A DNA stretch of 64,000 bases from Pseudopyrenochaeta lycopersici (taxonomy: Eukaryota > Ascomycota > Dothideomycetes > Pleosporales > Pseudopyrenochaetaceae). The stretch is from NCBI GenBank assembly GCA_003313425.1, contig NHZP01000061.1, positions 186,001 to 250,000 on the forward strand, given 5' to 3'. This document shows, one piece after another, positions 10,792 to 21,200 of the stretch (position 1 is its first letter; each line of letters starts with the position of its first letter). The notes beneath the pieces were generated by a model. That model did not search any database. It was not told where the DNA came from and worked only from the letters and a program-made list of their open reading frames with translations. The translations under genes and the position numbers were made by a program.

Positions 10792-11710
10792 TTACTCCTC
10801 GTCATACTCCCGCTCTTCCAAACACAACATTCGCACCCTATTGCACATCAACCAAGGAAGACCATCGCCCATTGTCCCAATAGCATCTGTAACACATCCA
10901 TGCCCAGGTTGTCCCTTAAAAGGCTTACAATAGTACCTATCCCTCAACACAAACCTGCGTTGGACAGCTGGCTTATCAAGACATGCGCGACAAACAACAC
11001 TGGCACTGCAACCGCAATCCAGTTCACCTGAATAGAGGCCTCCCTCCAGTAAATAGAACATATTAAGTCCTTCCCACTGAAGGTTCCCTTGACACAGCTT
11101 GACAATGTCAGGGCAAATCCTACGCTGCAATACAATCAATGCATCCACACTAAGATCCGCAGACGTAGCTACCGTTGCCGATTCGCCGTACTCACGATTA
11201 AACGTAAAAACAAGGGCCACAACCGGCCGCGGCGTTACCACACCTTCATCAATAACGGGTTGAGCAGGATGCCACGACACTCCCTCACCATTCGGACAAC
11301 ACGGAGGGACTTTGCCACTTTCCTTCGTGAGCCACCACTCCAAAGATAAAGACTCTTCTGTAGAGACTTTGCACGTAATCGAGACAGAGCGCTCCATGAA
11401 TACTACTTCCTAGTTAGCTCTGCACTATGCATACTCCATGCATAACCAATGAAAGGAGACGCATACAGCGTGTAAGATCTGTAAGTACAGACAACTCCAT
11501 CTCAGTTCCTTCGAAAGGTGCTAAGGGAACTCCCGTAGGCTGACTCTGCAGCCAGACCCTACAAAATGACTCTCTCCAGAACATCATCCGGGACACAATG
11601 TCCACCAGCTCTGAAAACGTCGACCCTGCGACAAGTGACTCCATCACCATAAGCCATACATCCCGAGAGAGGCCTCCGCCATGCTCCGCCATATACTCGA
11701 AGAAACCCAT
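10792..11710 (-). CDS. Divergent family protein with F-box-like exon 1 (unit 7)
   Basis: Exon 1 is an open frame from ATG 11710 to about 11414. It starts MGFFEYM and continues with an F-box-like pattern (LSRDVWLMVMESLV...FSELVDIV...FW) and a VPLAPFEGT segment matching the SPFPGT motif of other exon 1s. Exon 2 (10792 to about 11402) has SLEWWLTKESGK, an altered first Cys cluster, CGCSASVVCRAC and a C-terminal acidic tail EEREYDEE. No standard donor is visible; a very short phase-0 intron between a GTATGC or GTTATG donor and CTAACTAG is possible but unproven. TATA is at 11860. Confidence 0.6.
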
Positions 11711-12201
11711 CCGGGTACGCTACGCGAAAAAGGATTAAAAAAAGTTAAACAATATAGAGCAGTCCCTCTATGACAATTGTAGCTACCACTACAAAAAGAA
11801 AAGCACAAAGTCCCTTACAAGAGTGAAGCACATCCGTGAACACAGCTCCCCTGTTGTAGTTATATAGATATCTACCATAGATGCTGCCAAGCGAAACTAC
11901 TCTATAGCAGGCAGACAACTGCCCACTCCATGCTGTCTATGTTCATAGACCAATCAAAAGCCTGATTGAAATAAAATGCGGCACAGCAGGGTCAGATGAC
12001 CCGCACCGTCCGTGCTTCGGCTTGCTTACAGGGGTCTTTACCTCTAAACCCCAAGTGGTTTAACACTTCGTTACTCGCTCCACTCGCAGGCAAAGCTTAG
12101 AGTAAAGTGTCAGGGGTCAAGGAGCGCAAGGCTCCTGACCACTTGACAACTTTCTAGTGAAAGGAATCATATATAGGCAAAACGCCACACTAGAAAGTTG
12201 A
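11711..12201 (-). promoter_or_regulatory. Unit 7 leader and core
   Basis: TATA 11860-11866, CCAAT 11950-11954, GTCAGATGAC 11991-12000, long-class core 12142-12201. Confidence 0.75.
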
Positions 12202-13360
12202 GGCCGGGCCCGTGCACCCCGTGTGCCACACCTCCATGTGACCCAGCATCGCCTCCAGCCACAGTTCCTGTGGACTTAGCCAAAAATTTTGGGATTTTTT
12301 TTTGACTTACCGTTTTTTTTTTGGTTGTTCCACAACAATAACTTACCTTACTGAGTCCAACTAAATTCATACGACGTTCCCCGTCTACTACCAATACGAT
12401 ACTCTTGCACTACCCTTATTATTATAAGGTATATTCCTAAAAAATTAAATAAAATTTAAAATTCAATTATTCTAAGACACTTACTGTATAAGCGCTCCCG
12501 CCCTTACCATGCCAATTCTTAACATCGTAGCAAAACTTCGTTTATATACTGCATAAAAAACACTCCCAGTTAACACTGAGATGCATCCGCATACCAACAA
12601 CGCAGCCACTCGACCCCAAACGGGTACACTGTACCAGGAGCATCACTGACCCCAGCGAACCACGCTGAGTCTTCGTTCGGACGTATGCAGTGAAATCTAT
12701 CCCAACGCTCGAACCGCCACTGCTTTCTCGTGAGCGCCGCACAGCATACGCAACCTTCATACAAGGTACAACCACACAACGCGCTGCTAGAAAACCGCCC
12801 GTTCTCCAACGCAGCGCACACTGCGAGCAACAACTGCACATCTGCAGCGTGCCCTCCTGGCAACACCACAAGAGGCAACACACGTTGCACAAACACATCG
12901 AGTGTCTCTTCCGAGAGCCGAGCAAAGAAGACAATGCTCTGGCAGCGACCACTTATCGAGGTATCCACCTTAAAAACAAGCAAGGCCTGCCGACTATCGC
13001 GGAGGGAAATAGAATCAACATGGCCCCTAAGACATCCGTCATGTTGTTCCTCCACGCACTGCTGAGGAGGCTTCCCGCTCTCCCGAGTGAGCCACCACAA
13101 TACGCCGCCATCTTCTCTATTATGGCACGTCATCGATATTCCTTGTTCCACAAGCTCTGTCCCAGAAAACAAAATCAAGTTAGTTAGGCGTCTCTAACTT
13201 GTTTACAACGAAAAAGCGCCTACCGTGCAAGTGCTCCCGCACCCACTGTATGTTAACATCAGTCCCTTCAAACGGCTCCCCGCGCACACCTGGTTCCAGT
13301 GTGTCTATCGACCACCTCTTGCTTCCACCAAGCGAACTCACTCCGGCTTGCGTCTCCATC
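12142..13360. repeat. Diverging duplication, units 8 and 35
   Basis: Matches 54733-55952 with offset 42592. Identity is high through the spacer and exon 2, with scattered substitutions, and falls away after exon 1. The leaders are different. Confidence 0.85.
12570..13359 (-). CDS. Cys/His-rich family protein, spliced (unit 8)
   Basis: Exon 1 is 13224-13359 (ATG 13359, METQAGV...) and exon 2 is 12570-13156. The intron is 67 nt with donor GTAGGC, a GTTAG/CTAAC hairpin, branch CTAACTAAC and acceptor CAG. Exon 2 carries CVEEQHDGC and CGCTLYEGCVCC and ends DASQC. A close copy with a few substitutions is unit 35. Relative to that copy, 15 bp of exon 1 (13318-13332) are inverted, changing Gly-Gly-Ser to Ala-Ser-Thr. 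Confidence 0.75.
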
Positions 13361-13763
13361 GCAGTCAACGAGGAGTTGATCAAGGAAAGACACCACCTCC
13401 GTGGGTGGGAAGCCCTCCCCTCTTATATATTCCTCGATACCTTGCGCTACGCCAAGATGTGTTAGTCCCTATCAGGCAGCGGAATGCCCCGTCCCTGTGT
13501 CTATGTTCATAGCCCAATCATATAGATGATTCAAAGAAAAGTGGGCAAAGCAGCGTCATCTGACCCGCACCGTCCGTGCTCTGCTTTGCTTACTAAGTGC
13601 ATTGCCTCTAAACTACTCGTAGTTTAACGCTTCGCTTCTCGTTCCACTCGAGGCCCTGCTTAATTGTAAAGTGTCCAGGGTAACCAGCGCAAGGCTGGTG
13701 ACCACTTGACAACTTTCTAGTGAAAGGAATCATATATAGGCAAAACGCCACACTAGAAAGTTG
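13360..13763 (-). promoter_or_regulatory. Unit 8 leader and core
   Basis: TATA 13423-13430, CCAAT 13514-13518. This is the clearest three-way junction: outer stem GCAAAGCAG (13545-13553) with CTGCTTTGC (13581-13589), enclosing GTCATCTGAC (13555-13564) and GCAC/GTGC (13567-13579). AAACTACTCGTAGTTT is at 13610-13625. Long-class core 13704-13763. Confidence 0.8.
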
Positions 13764-14138
13764 AGGGAGGGTCTGTGCGCGAAATCCGCGCCACACCCAG
13801 CTGACCCAACGTGCCCTCCAGCCACAACAAAATTGGACTTAGCCAATTTTTATTTTTTTTCGACAGGATTGACGTTCCATCCTGAGGGCTCCCACCCTTA
13901 CTGACTGACCTCCGCACCACAACTTCTTTAGTGTTCCTGCTTTCTGCGGGGCCTGTACGCTACCGTTAGTATATCGTAAAATGTACAATGACTTTATTTT
14001 GGGGGAAAGAAAATAAACCATATACTGTATAAAATACATACTTGCTGTTACAGGCCGTACTACGTCCTATCCTACTACTCAACACCTATCTCCATAGATT
14101 TGCTAGATATCTGTGTCTTACTCTTCCTATCGCTGTCC

Positions 14139-14924
14139 CTATACACAACTCAGCCAGTCTTCGCCTTCCGGCTGAACTTCTCCAACAGCGTCACTGATCC
14201 CAGCGAACCAGTCAGACCTTCCGAATGGCCATACCTCATAAAATCTATCCAGCCAGTGAAACCTCGATGAAATCCGTTGCGCACACGCACAAGGCTGACA
14301 GATCCTATCGAGAATACATGCGCAGTCCACCCGCGTACTGTAGTACCCTTCCTCTAAAACGTAGAACAATCTACGTACCGTAACAGAAGAAGCAACCGCA
14401 GCTTGCCCACTAGGCAATGCGATAAGCGGCAGTACCCGCTGCAGAAACACATCTAGTGTCTCCAGAGAGAGGTCCGCAAATGCAACGCGGCTCTGCACTA
14501 CACCCCTAACCAAGGTATCCACCTTGAAGACCAGGAGAGACTGCCGGATGGGACCCTGTGCACAGAGTTCCTTATGAGCGTTTAAACACTCCGCGTGCTT
14601 CTGAGAAATACACTGTCGAGGGAGCTGCCCGCTCTCCTTGGTCAACCACGCGGATTGTCTCCCCGACAAATCGAAATAGAGAGTAAGAGATACTCCACGC
14701 TCCACCAGCTCTACTACTCCGTCAGTTTGGGAATCCCCAACTACTTCCGTGTCTAGAAGACAAAGACACTGACTGTGCACGTGATCTCTCACGCGGTGCA
14801 GTTCCACAGCTGTCTCTACAGACAATGAACAGGAACTCCCTTCCTGTAACGCATCCACAAGGGATAAGAACGTTCTTGCAGCACTAGGACCCGCCATAGT
14901 GCCCTGTCCAGAGCGCGACTCCAT
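14139..14924 (-). CDS. Cys/His-rich family protein, spliced or read-through (unit 9)
   Basis: Exon 1 is 14774-14924 (ATG 14924, MESRSGQGTMAGPSA...) and exon 2 is 14139-14710. The 63-nt intron (donor GTCAGT, hairpin TTGGG/CCCAA, acceptor TAG) is a multiple of three and contains no stop, so an unspliced 261-aa product is also possible. Exon 2 is the same as in unit 6, but exon 1 is of the LQEGSSCSLSVET type and resembles those of units 1 and 38. Confidence 0.75.
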   Translation of the reverse strand: MESRSGQGTMAGPSAARTFLSLVDALQEGSSCSLSVETAVELHRVRDHVHSQCLCLLDTEVVGDSQTDGVVELVERGVSLTLYFDLSGRQSAWLTKESGQLPRQCISQKHAECLNAHKELCAQGPIRQSLLVFKVDTLVRGVVQSRVAFADLSLETLDVFLQRVLPLIALPSGQAAVASSVTVRRLFYVLEEGYYSTRVDCACILDRICQPCACAQRISSRFHWLDRFYEVWPFGRSDWFAGISDAVGEVQPEGEDWLSCV

Positions 14925-15330
14925 CGCAATGTAGTAAAAGAACTACATAGTGTAAAACATGTCCATGAACACAGCAGAGACGCTGTTGTAGTTATATACA
15001 TCTCGGTCTTGCGCACCGCCAAGAGAGCCTAGTCCTTACGAGGCAGGGTCCCGCCCATTCCATGTAGTTATATCCATACACCAATCAGACAACTGATTGA
15101 TAAAAAGAGTGGCAAAACATGAGTCACCTGACAACATATCCATGTTCTGCTTTGCTTACAGGGGGCAATGGCAGTAAACTCTAAAGAGTTTAACGCTCCG
15201 CTGTTCCCTCCAGTCACGGCCAAAGCCTACGTGTAAAGTGACAAGGGTAAGGAGCGCAAGGCTCCTGACCACTTGACAACTTTCTAGTGAAAGGAATCAT
15301 ATATAGGCTGCGCCACACTAGAAAAGTTGA
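14925..15330 (-). promoter_or_regulatory. Unit 9 leader and core
   Basis: TATA 14992-14998, CCAAT 15081-15085, GTCACCTGAC 15123-15132 followed by a diverged ACAT/ATGT hairpin, long-class core 15272-15330. Confidence 0.75.
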
Positions 15331-15459
15331 GTCGTGGCTGAAAAATTTTTCAGCACCCCGGTAAAACGTGACCTCCAGCCACAACAAAAATGAACTTAGC
15401 CATTTTTTCGAGAGGTCTGATGTTCCATCTTCCATCCCAAGGGCTCCCACCCTTAACAA

Positions 15460-15921
15460 TGAAGCTCCGCACTTCCTAACGTACTATGCCCCACCACAAG
15501 CAACGCACGTCTAACGCATAGTACCTCTTACCTAGTTCCTATATAACACAAATTAGTAAAAACACCCATGATAGAGACAAAACAAATAGCCTCGCAATTC
15601 TAAAAAAAAAAAAAGAACCTACGACATAGATACCATCAACGTATTGTAAAAAAGCAAGTAGGGTAGGAAATACCCTAAACACAGAACACAAGGCTACTAC
15701 CTAGCCTATCAGTAGGGAAATAAAACATTTACAGAAACAAACACTCACGTAATAGACGCTGCCCTAACATTATAGCTACGCATTATGAGAAAAACAGTAC
15801 TACGCACATACTGCATCCTCAAATAGGGAAGAGTAAAGATAACTCTATACGTTACAGGCTACACGACATATGCTTCCCGCAGTACAACCACATATCGTAG
15901 AGAACTACGAAGACAGAAACG
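15460..15921. other. AT-rich spacer, unit 10
   Basis: No gene is seen. It holds an A12-13 tract near 15602-15614 and several near-repeats of TACC/GTAG type. Its length offsets the shorter gene remnant, keeping the unit at 1601 bp. Confidence 0.6.
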
Positions 15922-16583
15922 TCAGTAACATGATACACAAGCCTTCTTAACTTGTCGCAATAGACAAGGCGGTATACTTACCAAAAAGCCCACACCTTCG
16001 GCGCAGCAACCATCCCTACCCACTGCGTCCACAGTGCGTCCGCTTCCGCAAGTAACTCTCCGAGGCCGACCGATCACCAACCCAGCACATCCGTGACAGG
16101 CAAGTGCAACAGAGTAAAGCACTCTGTAGGACGCTCACGAAAATCACCCCAAGCGCCTCCAACGCAATCGAGCTACACTCGACCGATATCGCGGCCTTCC
16201 CGCTCTCCAGCACCTTCATCCAGTGTTGTGACTGGGCCTGCGCCTTCCAAACCATTGTTCGCTCCCGCCGAAGAACGACCATCGTAAAGTATTCCGCTCT
16301 GCATCCAGGTCTGCCAACCGGGAGACACGCTCCACGCACCACTCGTGCTTTGCATAAACACCTCTTGGGGCCGGTTCCACCGTGCGTCCATGTCCAATAT
16401 GTGCGGCGCACAAGGAATACGATATGCGAGGCTCCGCCGTACAATGAGAAAACGTCCCTTTTCGTTGCAATTCTTGCTCAATGCGTCCGCGATGGAAGAG
16501 TTAAAGAAGTCTTTGCGATAACCCCGCAACAGACAGAAGCCGCGAGCCTCCGCCAGCCCCGCGGAAAAACGGCGGAAAAACAC
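15922..16583 (-). pseudogene. Frameshifted, divergent family remnant (unit 10)
   Basis: Three overlapping minus frames (16173-16583, 16016-16444, 15922-16122) each hold part of a family-like protein. The middle one has the helix ALEALGVIFVSVLQ, which parallels SVEALDVLLQRIL, and the last has a CHGCAG...DAVG-like stretch. None starts with ATG; the longest opens with GTG. No TATA box is seen to the right, although CCAAT at 16610 remains. The gene has probably decayed through at least two frameshifts and loss of exon 1. A short unrecorded exon is an alternative. Confidence 0.55.
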
Positions 16584-16920
16584 CGGTGCCCCGCCTTGAT
16601 GTCATCCGACCAATAAGCATACCAGTAGATACCTAACCCACGTCCGTGACCCGCTACTAGCTCCCAACGCTCCCGCTAACAAATCAGACCAAAGATCTGA
16701 GAGAGAGTGGGCAACCCTGCGGTCATCTGACTCACACGGTCCGTGCTGCATGTTGCTTACCGGGGCTTTTGCCATTAAACTACAAGTAGTTTGACGCGTC
16801 CGCTGTTCCCTCCAGTCACAGGCAAAGCTTACAGTAAAGCCGTCGTGGTCCCGAGCGCAAGGCTCTCGACCACTTGACAACTTTCTAGTGAAAGGAATCA
16901 TATATACACTCGAAAGTTGA
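16584..16920 (-). promoter_or_regulatory. Unit 10 leader without TATA, and core
   Basis: CCAAT 16610-16614, GTCATCTGAC 16722-16731, GTGGTC/GACCAC stem, short-class core 16873-16920. No TATA box is seen, consistent with gene decay. Confidence 0.65.
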
Positions 16921-17630
16921 CGGAATGGGCCCGTGCCCATCACAACCCGTCTGTGCGCAAAACGCGCCACAGCAACCCAGCGTGACTCTGCATGACCGTC
17001 AGCCACACGGAAAATGGACTTACGCATTTTTTTTTGATCTTCGGTATTCCATCCCAAGGGCGCCCACACCCTTCCTGACTGACCTCTGCACCACAAATCC
17101 TTTGTTGCTCTTACCACCGTACAAAGCCTACGCAATACAATTACTATACTTTACAATACACCATAACTTTATTTTAAAGAAACAGAAAATAAAAGACATA
17201 AACCGTAAAATAGGTACTTACCAATACAAACTATACTACGTCCCTCTGTAACTCCAACGTAAATACTCAGTATTTTTTTTTGTGAATTTACTGAGTACTA
17301 ACAGAAACAAACAACCGGCATTCACCGTTCCCAGCAAGAGACTAGCTCTGCAGCTATATTGTACCATACACCAAACGCTCCCACAGCGCAAATCCTTGAC
17401 GCAATATGTATAACACCTACACGGTGAACGAAGCCTTAACAGAGGACGCATCCTGCCTGCCGTGTCCCACTATTGAGACCCTATGCATACAACCCAGAAT
17501 CGCTGCTCCACAGCTAAGAGAGTCAAAACAACTTATAGAAGCGCACCGTGCTACCAAAAAACGGAGCATGGTAGGGCATGTTTTTGTTTTGCCCCTAGCA
17601 GAAACGACATTGCCGTGAAATGTAGATGCT

Positions 17631-18114
17631 CTACACCAGAGCACGCGCGTAATACCTTCCCGTGCATCGCCATAAAACCAACGAGAGCGCCACCAGCGCT
17701 GCCACAAAAGCAACAACCGCAAGAACGGTTGCTAACAACACATCGCTCGCTCCACGGCTACCAGTTGAGCCGCCTCCTCCGTTCATACCACTAGGTAGAG
17801 GCAACGTAGTCACGTGCGGCCACGACGTGCTTGCCACCCAAGTAGCCACTGTCTTGCTACTCGTATCATCCCTCCGGAAGAACACGCTTTCATGTGAGCG
17901 GGTTGGCGAACCCCCCTCGTCCACACTACGTAAAAGTGTGGTACCCATGGCTATGAGCATACCATCCGTACGCATTGCGCGCGACAACAGCGTCCCGCGC
18001 TCGAGACAATTGGCCAATTCTGTAACACACCTCCGTGTGACGCACCGCAGCTGTGCAAAAAAAGGCCCCGCATAGCACAGCCAAAGAAGAGAACAGAATC
18101 ACGGCAGACGCCAT
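17631..18114 (-). CDS. Signal peptide/TM protein split at a T7 tract (unit 11)
   Basis: ATG 18114 opens a frame with a clear signal peptide (hydrophobic residues 4-21) that ends early, at 17926. A second, overlapping frame (17631 to beyond 18017) continues in another register through a polar ectodomain, a Gly-Gly-Gly-Gly-Ser linker, one transmembrane helix (VLAVVAFVAALVALSL) and a short basic tail. The register change falls near a run of seven T on the coding strand (plus-strand A7 at 18057-18063). The gene is either broken by a 1-nt indel or uses polymerase or ribosome slippage. A TATA box CTATATA is at 18174. Identical copies are in units 15 and 30. Confidence 0.6.
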
Positions 18115-18514
18115 TCTCTTTATAATTCTGCTACAAGCACAGTCCGTGCAGAAGCTAAGCGCTAAAGAACACCCTATATAGCGCCCTACCGACTGGTCCT
18201 CTCTGCCGAGATATACTATTCCATACTTGGCAGGGTTCTGCCCACTCCATGCTGTCTATGTTCATAGACCAATTAGATCACAGATCAAAGCGTGCCACAC
18301 CATGTCAGACGACCACACGTCCGTGCTTTGCTGTGGTTACTAAGTGCAGCGCCCCTAGTCTTATTCAAGACTACCGCTTCGCTACTCCTTCCAGTCGTTG
18401 GCCCTGCTTACATGTAAAGTGTCAGGGGTCAAGGAGCACGGGGCTCCTCGACCACTTGACAACTTTCTAGTGAAAGGAATCATATATAGGCTGCGCCTCA
18501 CTAGAAATGTTGAC
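18115..18514 (-). promoter_or_regulatory. Unit 11 leader and core
   Basis: TATA 18174-18180, CCAAT 18269-18273, GTCAGACGAC 18304-18313 within a CCACA/TGTGG stem, TAGTCTT/AAGACTA hairpin, long-class core variant 18455-18514 (arm CACTAGAAATG). Confidence 0.75.
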
Positions 18515-20017
18515 TGTGGCTGGAGTGTGACCTCCCGCCCACCCACTTCTGGGTGAGCACCATGTACCCCAAAACGACGCTAAATCGCGCACAGGGCAAT
18601 TGACAACTTTTTTTTGCGCCACACTGTGTCGGACTTAGCCAAATTTATTCGAAAATTTTATGAACCGCATAACGTACCAATGTCGCCGCAGTACATATAT
18701 TACCAAAGAAATATAAGACTACCAAAATACTTGCCTTGTCTACGTCAAAAACAGCCCGCACTTCACCATCACAGCTATACGCTGAAGGTGTCGCATCATA
18801 CATTAACACCATAACGCACCATGGACATACCTGCACGATAACCAATCTACCCGCGATGGAAACACCAACCCAACAGCATCGCTAAATCCATTAAACCATC
18901 TATGCGATGGGAGCGGAAATGCACCGCCAAATACATCAAGACGTGCAAACCCACGCTGCCACCGACCTAGCAACAGACACGAAGTGCAACACTTTCCAAC
19001 TGTGCATCCACAAAGGGCACCACTAGAGAAATGCCCATTCTCTACAGCGCGGAACACCGCCTCCACTTCATCCGCCCTAGCAGCATCAGCTGCAATCATA
19101 GTAACGAGTGGCAGTACCTGCCGCACAAACACATTGAGCATATCGACAGACAGCTCCGCAAACGCAACGAAGCTCCGCAGTTGATCGTATTCTCCCACAA
19201 CATCGACCTTCCAGACGAGACGCGCCCGAGACGCACCATCCAAATCGCCAGAACCCTCATAGCGATCTAAGCAGCTACAGTCTTTAAGCCTACCACAAGA
19301 CATGGGAGGCTGCCCGCTCTCCTTGGTGAACCACCAGACCCGTTCCCCGTTCGCCTGCACGTGACACGTAAGAGAAATATCGTGTTCTACCAACACTACA
19401 TCAACATCAGTTACTCTGAGTTTCAACCAACTCCACGGAGAAACACAACAGGGTACCCACTGTGAGAGTATTCTTCAATAATCCCTAACTCGTCTTCAGT
19501 CCCTGCAAACGGGTCCCCCTTGCAACCCTCTTCGAGGGCGTCCATAACAAAAGACGTATACTCCGCTACACTTGGCCGGTCCACAGGCCTCCTAACGATA
19601 TAAAACTCTCCGGGATGCAACTCCATCGCCCTGAACAACGCGTTCAAAAGAGAAAAGAGACGAAACTACACATAATAGAGAACACTCCGTGAGCGGGGAG
19701 AGAGCCTTCCCCTCTTATATGTCGATGTCCATGCTGTCTCTGCCAAGAGCACCTAGTCCCTAGCAGGCAATGTGGTGCCCCGTCCCTGCGTCTACGTTCA
19801 TAGACCAATCAGATAAGAACTCTGATAGAGTGTGGGGCCAAGGGTGTCTCCCACGTGCAACCCAGCGTCATCTGACTCACACGGTCCGTGCTGCGTGTTG
19901 CTTACAGGGGGCAGCGCCTCTAGCCTACAAGTAGTCTAACCCTTCGGTACTCGTTCCACTCGCGGGCCCTGCTTAGGGTAAAGCCGTCGTGGTCCCGAGC
20001 GCAAGGCTCTCGACCAC
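18455..20017. repeat. Whole-cassette duplication, units 12 and 14
   Basis: Matches 21608-23170 with offset 3153 and equal length (1562 bp). The copies are separated by the F-box cassette. Confidence 0.9.
18803..19626 (-). CDS. Cys/His-rich family protein, spliced (unit 12)
   Basis: Exon 1 is 19461-19626 (ATG 19626, MELHPGEFYIV...) with a GDPFAGT...IIEEYSHS variant of the usual motif. Exon 2 is 18803-19395. The intron is 65 nt with donor GTGGGT, a GAGTT/AACTC hairpin, branch GTAACTGAT and acceptor TAG. The first Cys cluster is CGRLKDCSC (no His) and the second is CGCTVGKCCTSC. The VWPFG block is AFPLPSHRWFNGFSDAVG. The whole cassette is duplicated at offset 3153 (unit 14). Confidence 0.72.
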
Positions 20018-20075
20018 TTGACAACTTTCTAGTGAAAGGAATCATATATAGGCAAAACGCCACACTAGAAAGTTG
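19627..20075 (-). promoter_or_regulatory. Unit 12 leader and core
   Basis: TATA 19715-19720, CCAAT 19805-19809, GTCATCTGAC 19867-19876, GTGGTC/GACCAC stem, long-class core 20017-20075. Confidence 0.75.
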
Positions 20076-20199
20076 ATTTCTGGTCTGTGCGCGAAGTCCG
20101 CGCCACAGCAACCCATGTGCTCTCCCGAGCCACACTGACTCAGCCTGTCTTCCAGCCACAGTTCCTGTGGACTTGGTCAAAATTTCTTTTTGACTTTTC

Positions 20200-20642
20200 G
20201 TTGTTCCACAACAACACTTCCATCGTAATGGTACACAAACCTACTCCCTCGTCTCAACAACCTGCGTACATTAAGCATTACACACTTCACAGTAACAAAT
20301 ACTGTTACTTACATATAACATAAAACACAAAATACTTATACCTACTTACTTATAAATCAGTTACACCTAACGTTATACATCCCCGTAGAGACCGTTACAC
20401 GATAAACAAACGCGCCTCCGAGCAGCAAGGACCATACTATACAATAACGCGCTACGCAAGCCGCGAACACTAAATCAATTATTAACCGCGTTCCCTATAC
20501 AATAGCATTATACGACGTACAGACAATCGATTTTATTGTTCCACAAAATACAAACACTAATTCGTTCCACGACCTGGATATATCAGTCGTTTATAGCCCT
20601 AGCGAAAAGATAGACTATACGTCAGATACCTATAACCAATAT
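20200..20642. other. AT-rich spacer, unit 13
   Basis: No coding frame is credible. The sequence is low in GC with ACAC/TATAC motifs. It is unusually long because exon 2 of this unit is short. Confidence 0.6.
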
Positions 20643-21200
20643 CTAGACAGTCGCAAACTTTCGGGGGAAAGCAAGTATCGCTGCGAACCATCGCATCCAC
20701 AAACAACCACACAGCACGCTACACGCACTACACCCTGCCGTTTGACCAATATACACCAACAGGTATATTGGCCCTAGAGACTGGCTGTCCCCGCCACCGT
20801 GTCTGCGCAAAAGAAAAGAACGCCGCCTCCGGTTCAGTACCACTTCGTATTGTAGACCACATCTCCACGCCACGTCGATGCATCGCTGCAACTACATTAG
20901 CACAACATGCAACACAACAAATATGGCATCCGCCAACGACTCCTACTGACCAACTTCGTCGTCCATAATATAAGCAATAGATCGTTCAACAGAACGAACC
21001 AGCCCACAACCAAGATGCACTACCGGCGGTTGCCCATCCAGCCAGCAAACTAAAGACCCGCGTCTCCACGCTGCGAAGAGCTTACAAACCTGTCCCAGGC
21101 GCACAAACTCTGAAAGAGAGACTCCGTCTGCGCATATCTCCAGCGCCGCAAACCAGAGCTCCGCGGGGAGCATAGACAACGGATCTACGCCCCCACCCAT
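20643..21200 (-). CDS. F-box exon 1 with divergent exon 2 (unit 13)
   Basis: ATG 21200 opens an 86-codon frame to 20943 with a convincing F-box: LPAELWFAALEI, then LSEFVRLGQVCKLF. It is followed by WLDGQPPVVHLG. A GTCAGT donor lies near its end and a CTAATG/TAG acceptor region just left of it. The following open frame (20643-20891) begins QRCIDVAW, in the position of ERGVSLTC in relatives, and ends with CSACSVLCGC. The joint cannot be placed in frame with certainty, so exon 2 may be frameshifted. F-box proteins recruit targets to SCF ubiquitin ligases; that role is inferred from the motif only. Confidence 0.6.

Noticed and set aside
16925..17251. Repeated plus-strand frames after the core (for example 16925-17251, 5867-6154, 43687-43974)
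   Set aside because: They run from the post-core structured segment into AT-rich spacer, share no composition with real genes, and recur only because the underlying DNA is duplicated.
18590..18660. Rho-independent terminators (hairpin plus T-run)
   Set aside because: The context is eukaryotic, and the T-runs lie on the strand opposite to the genes.
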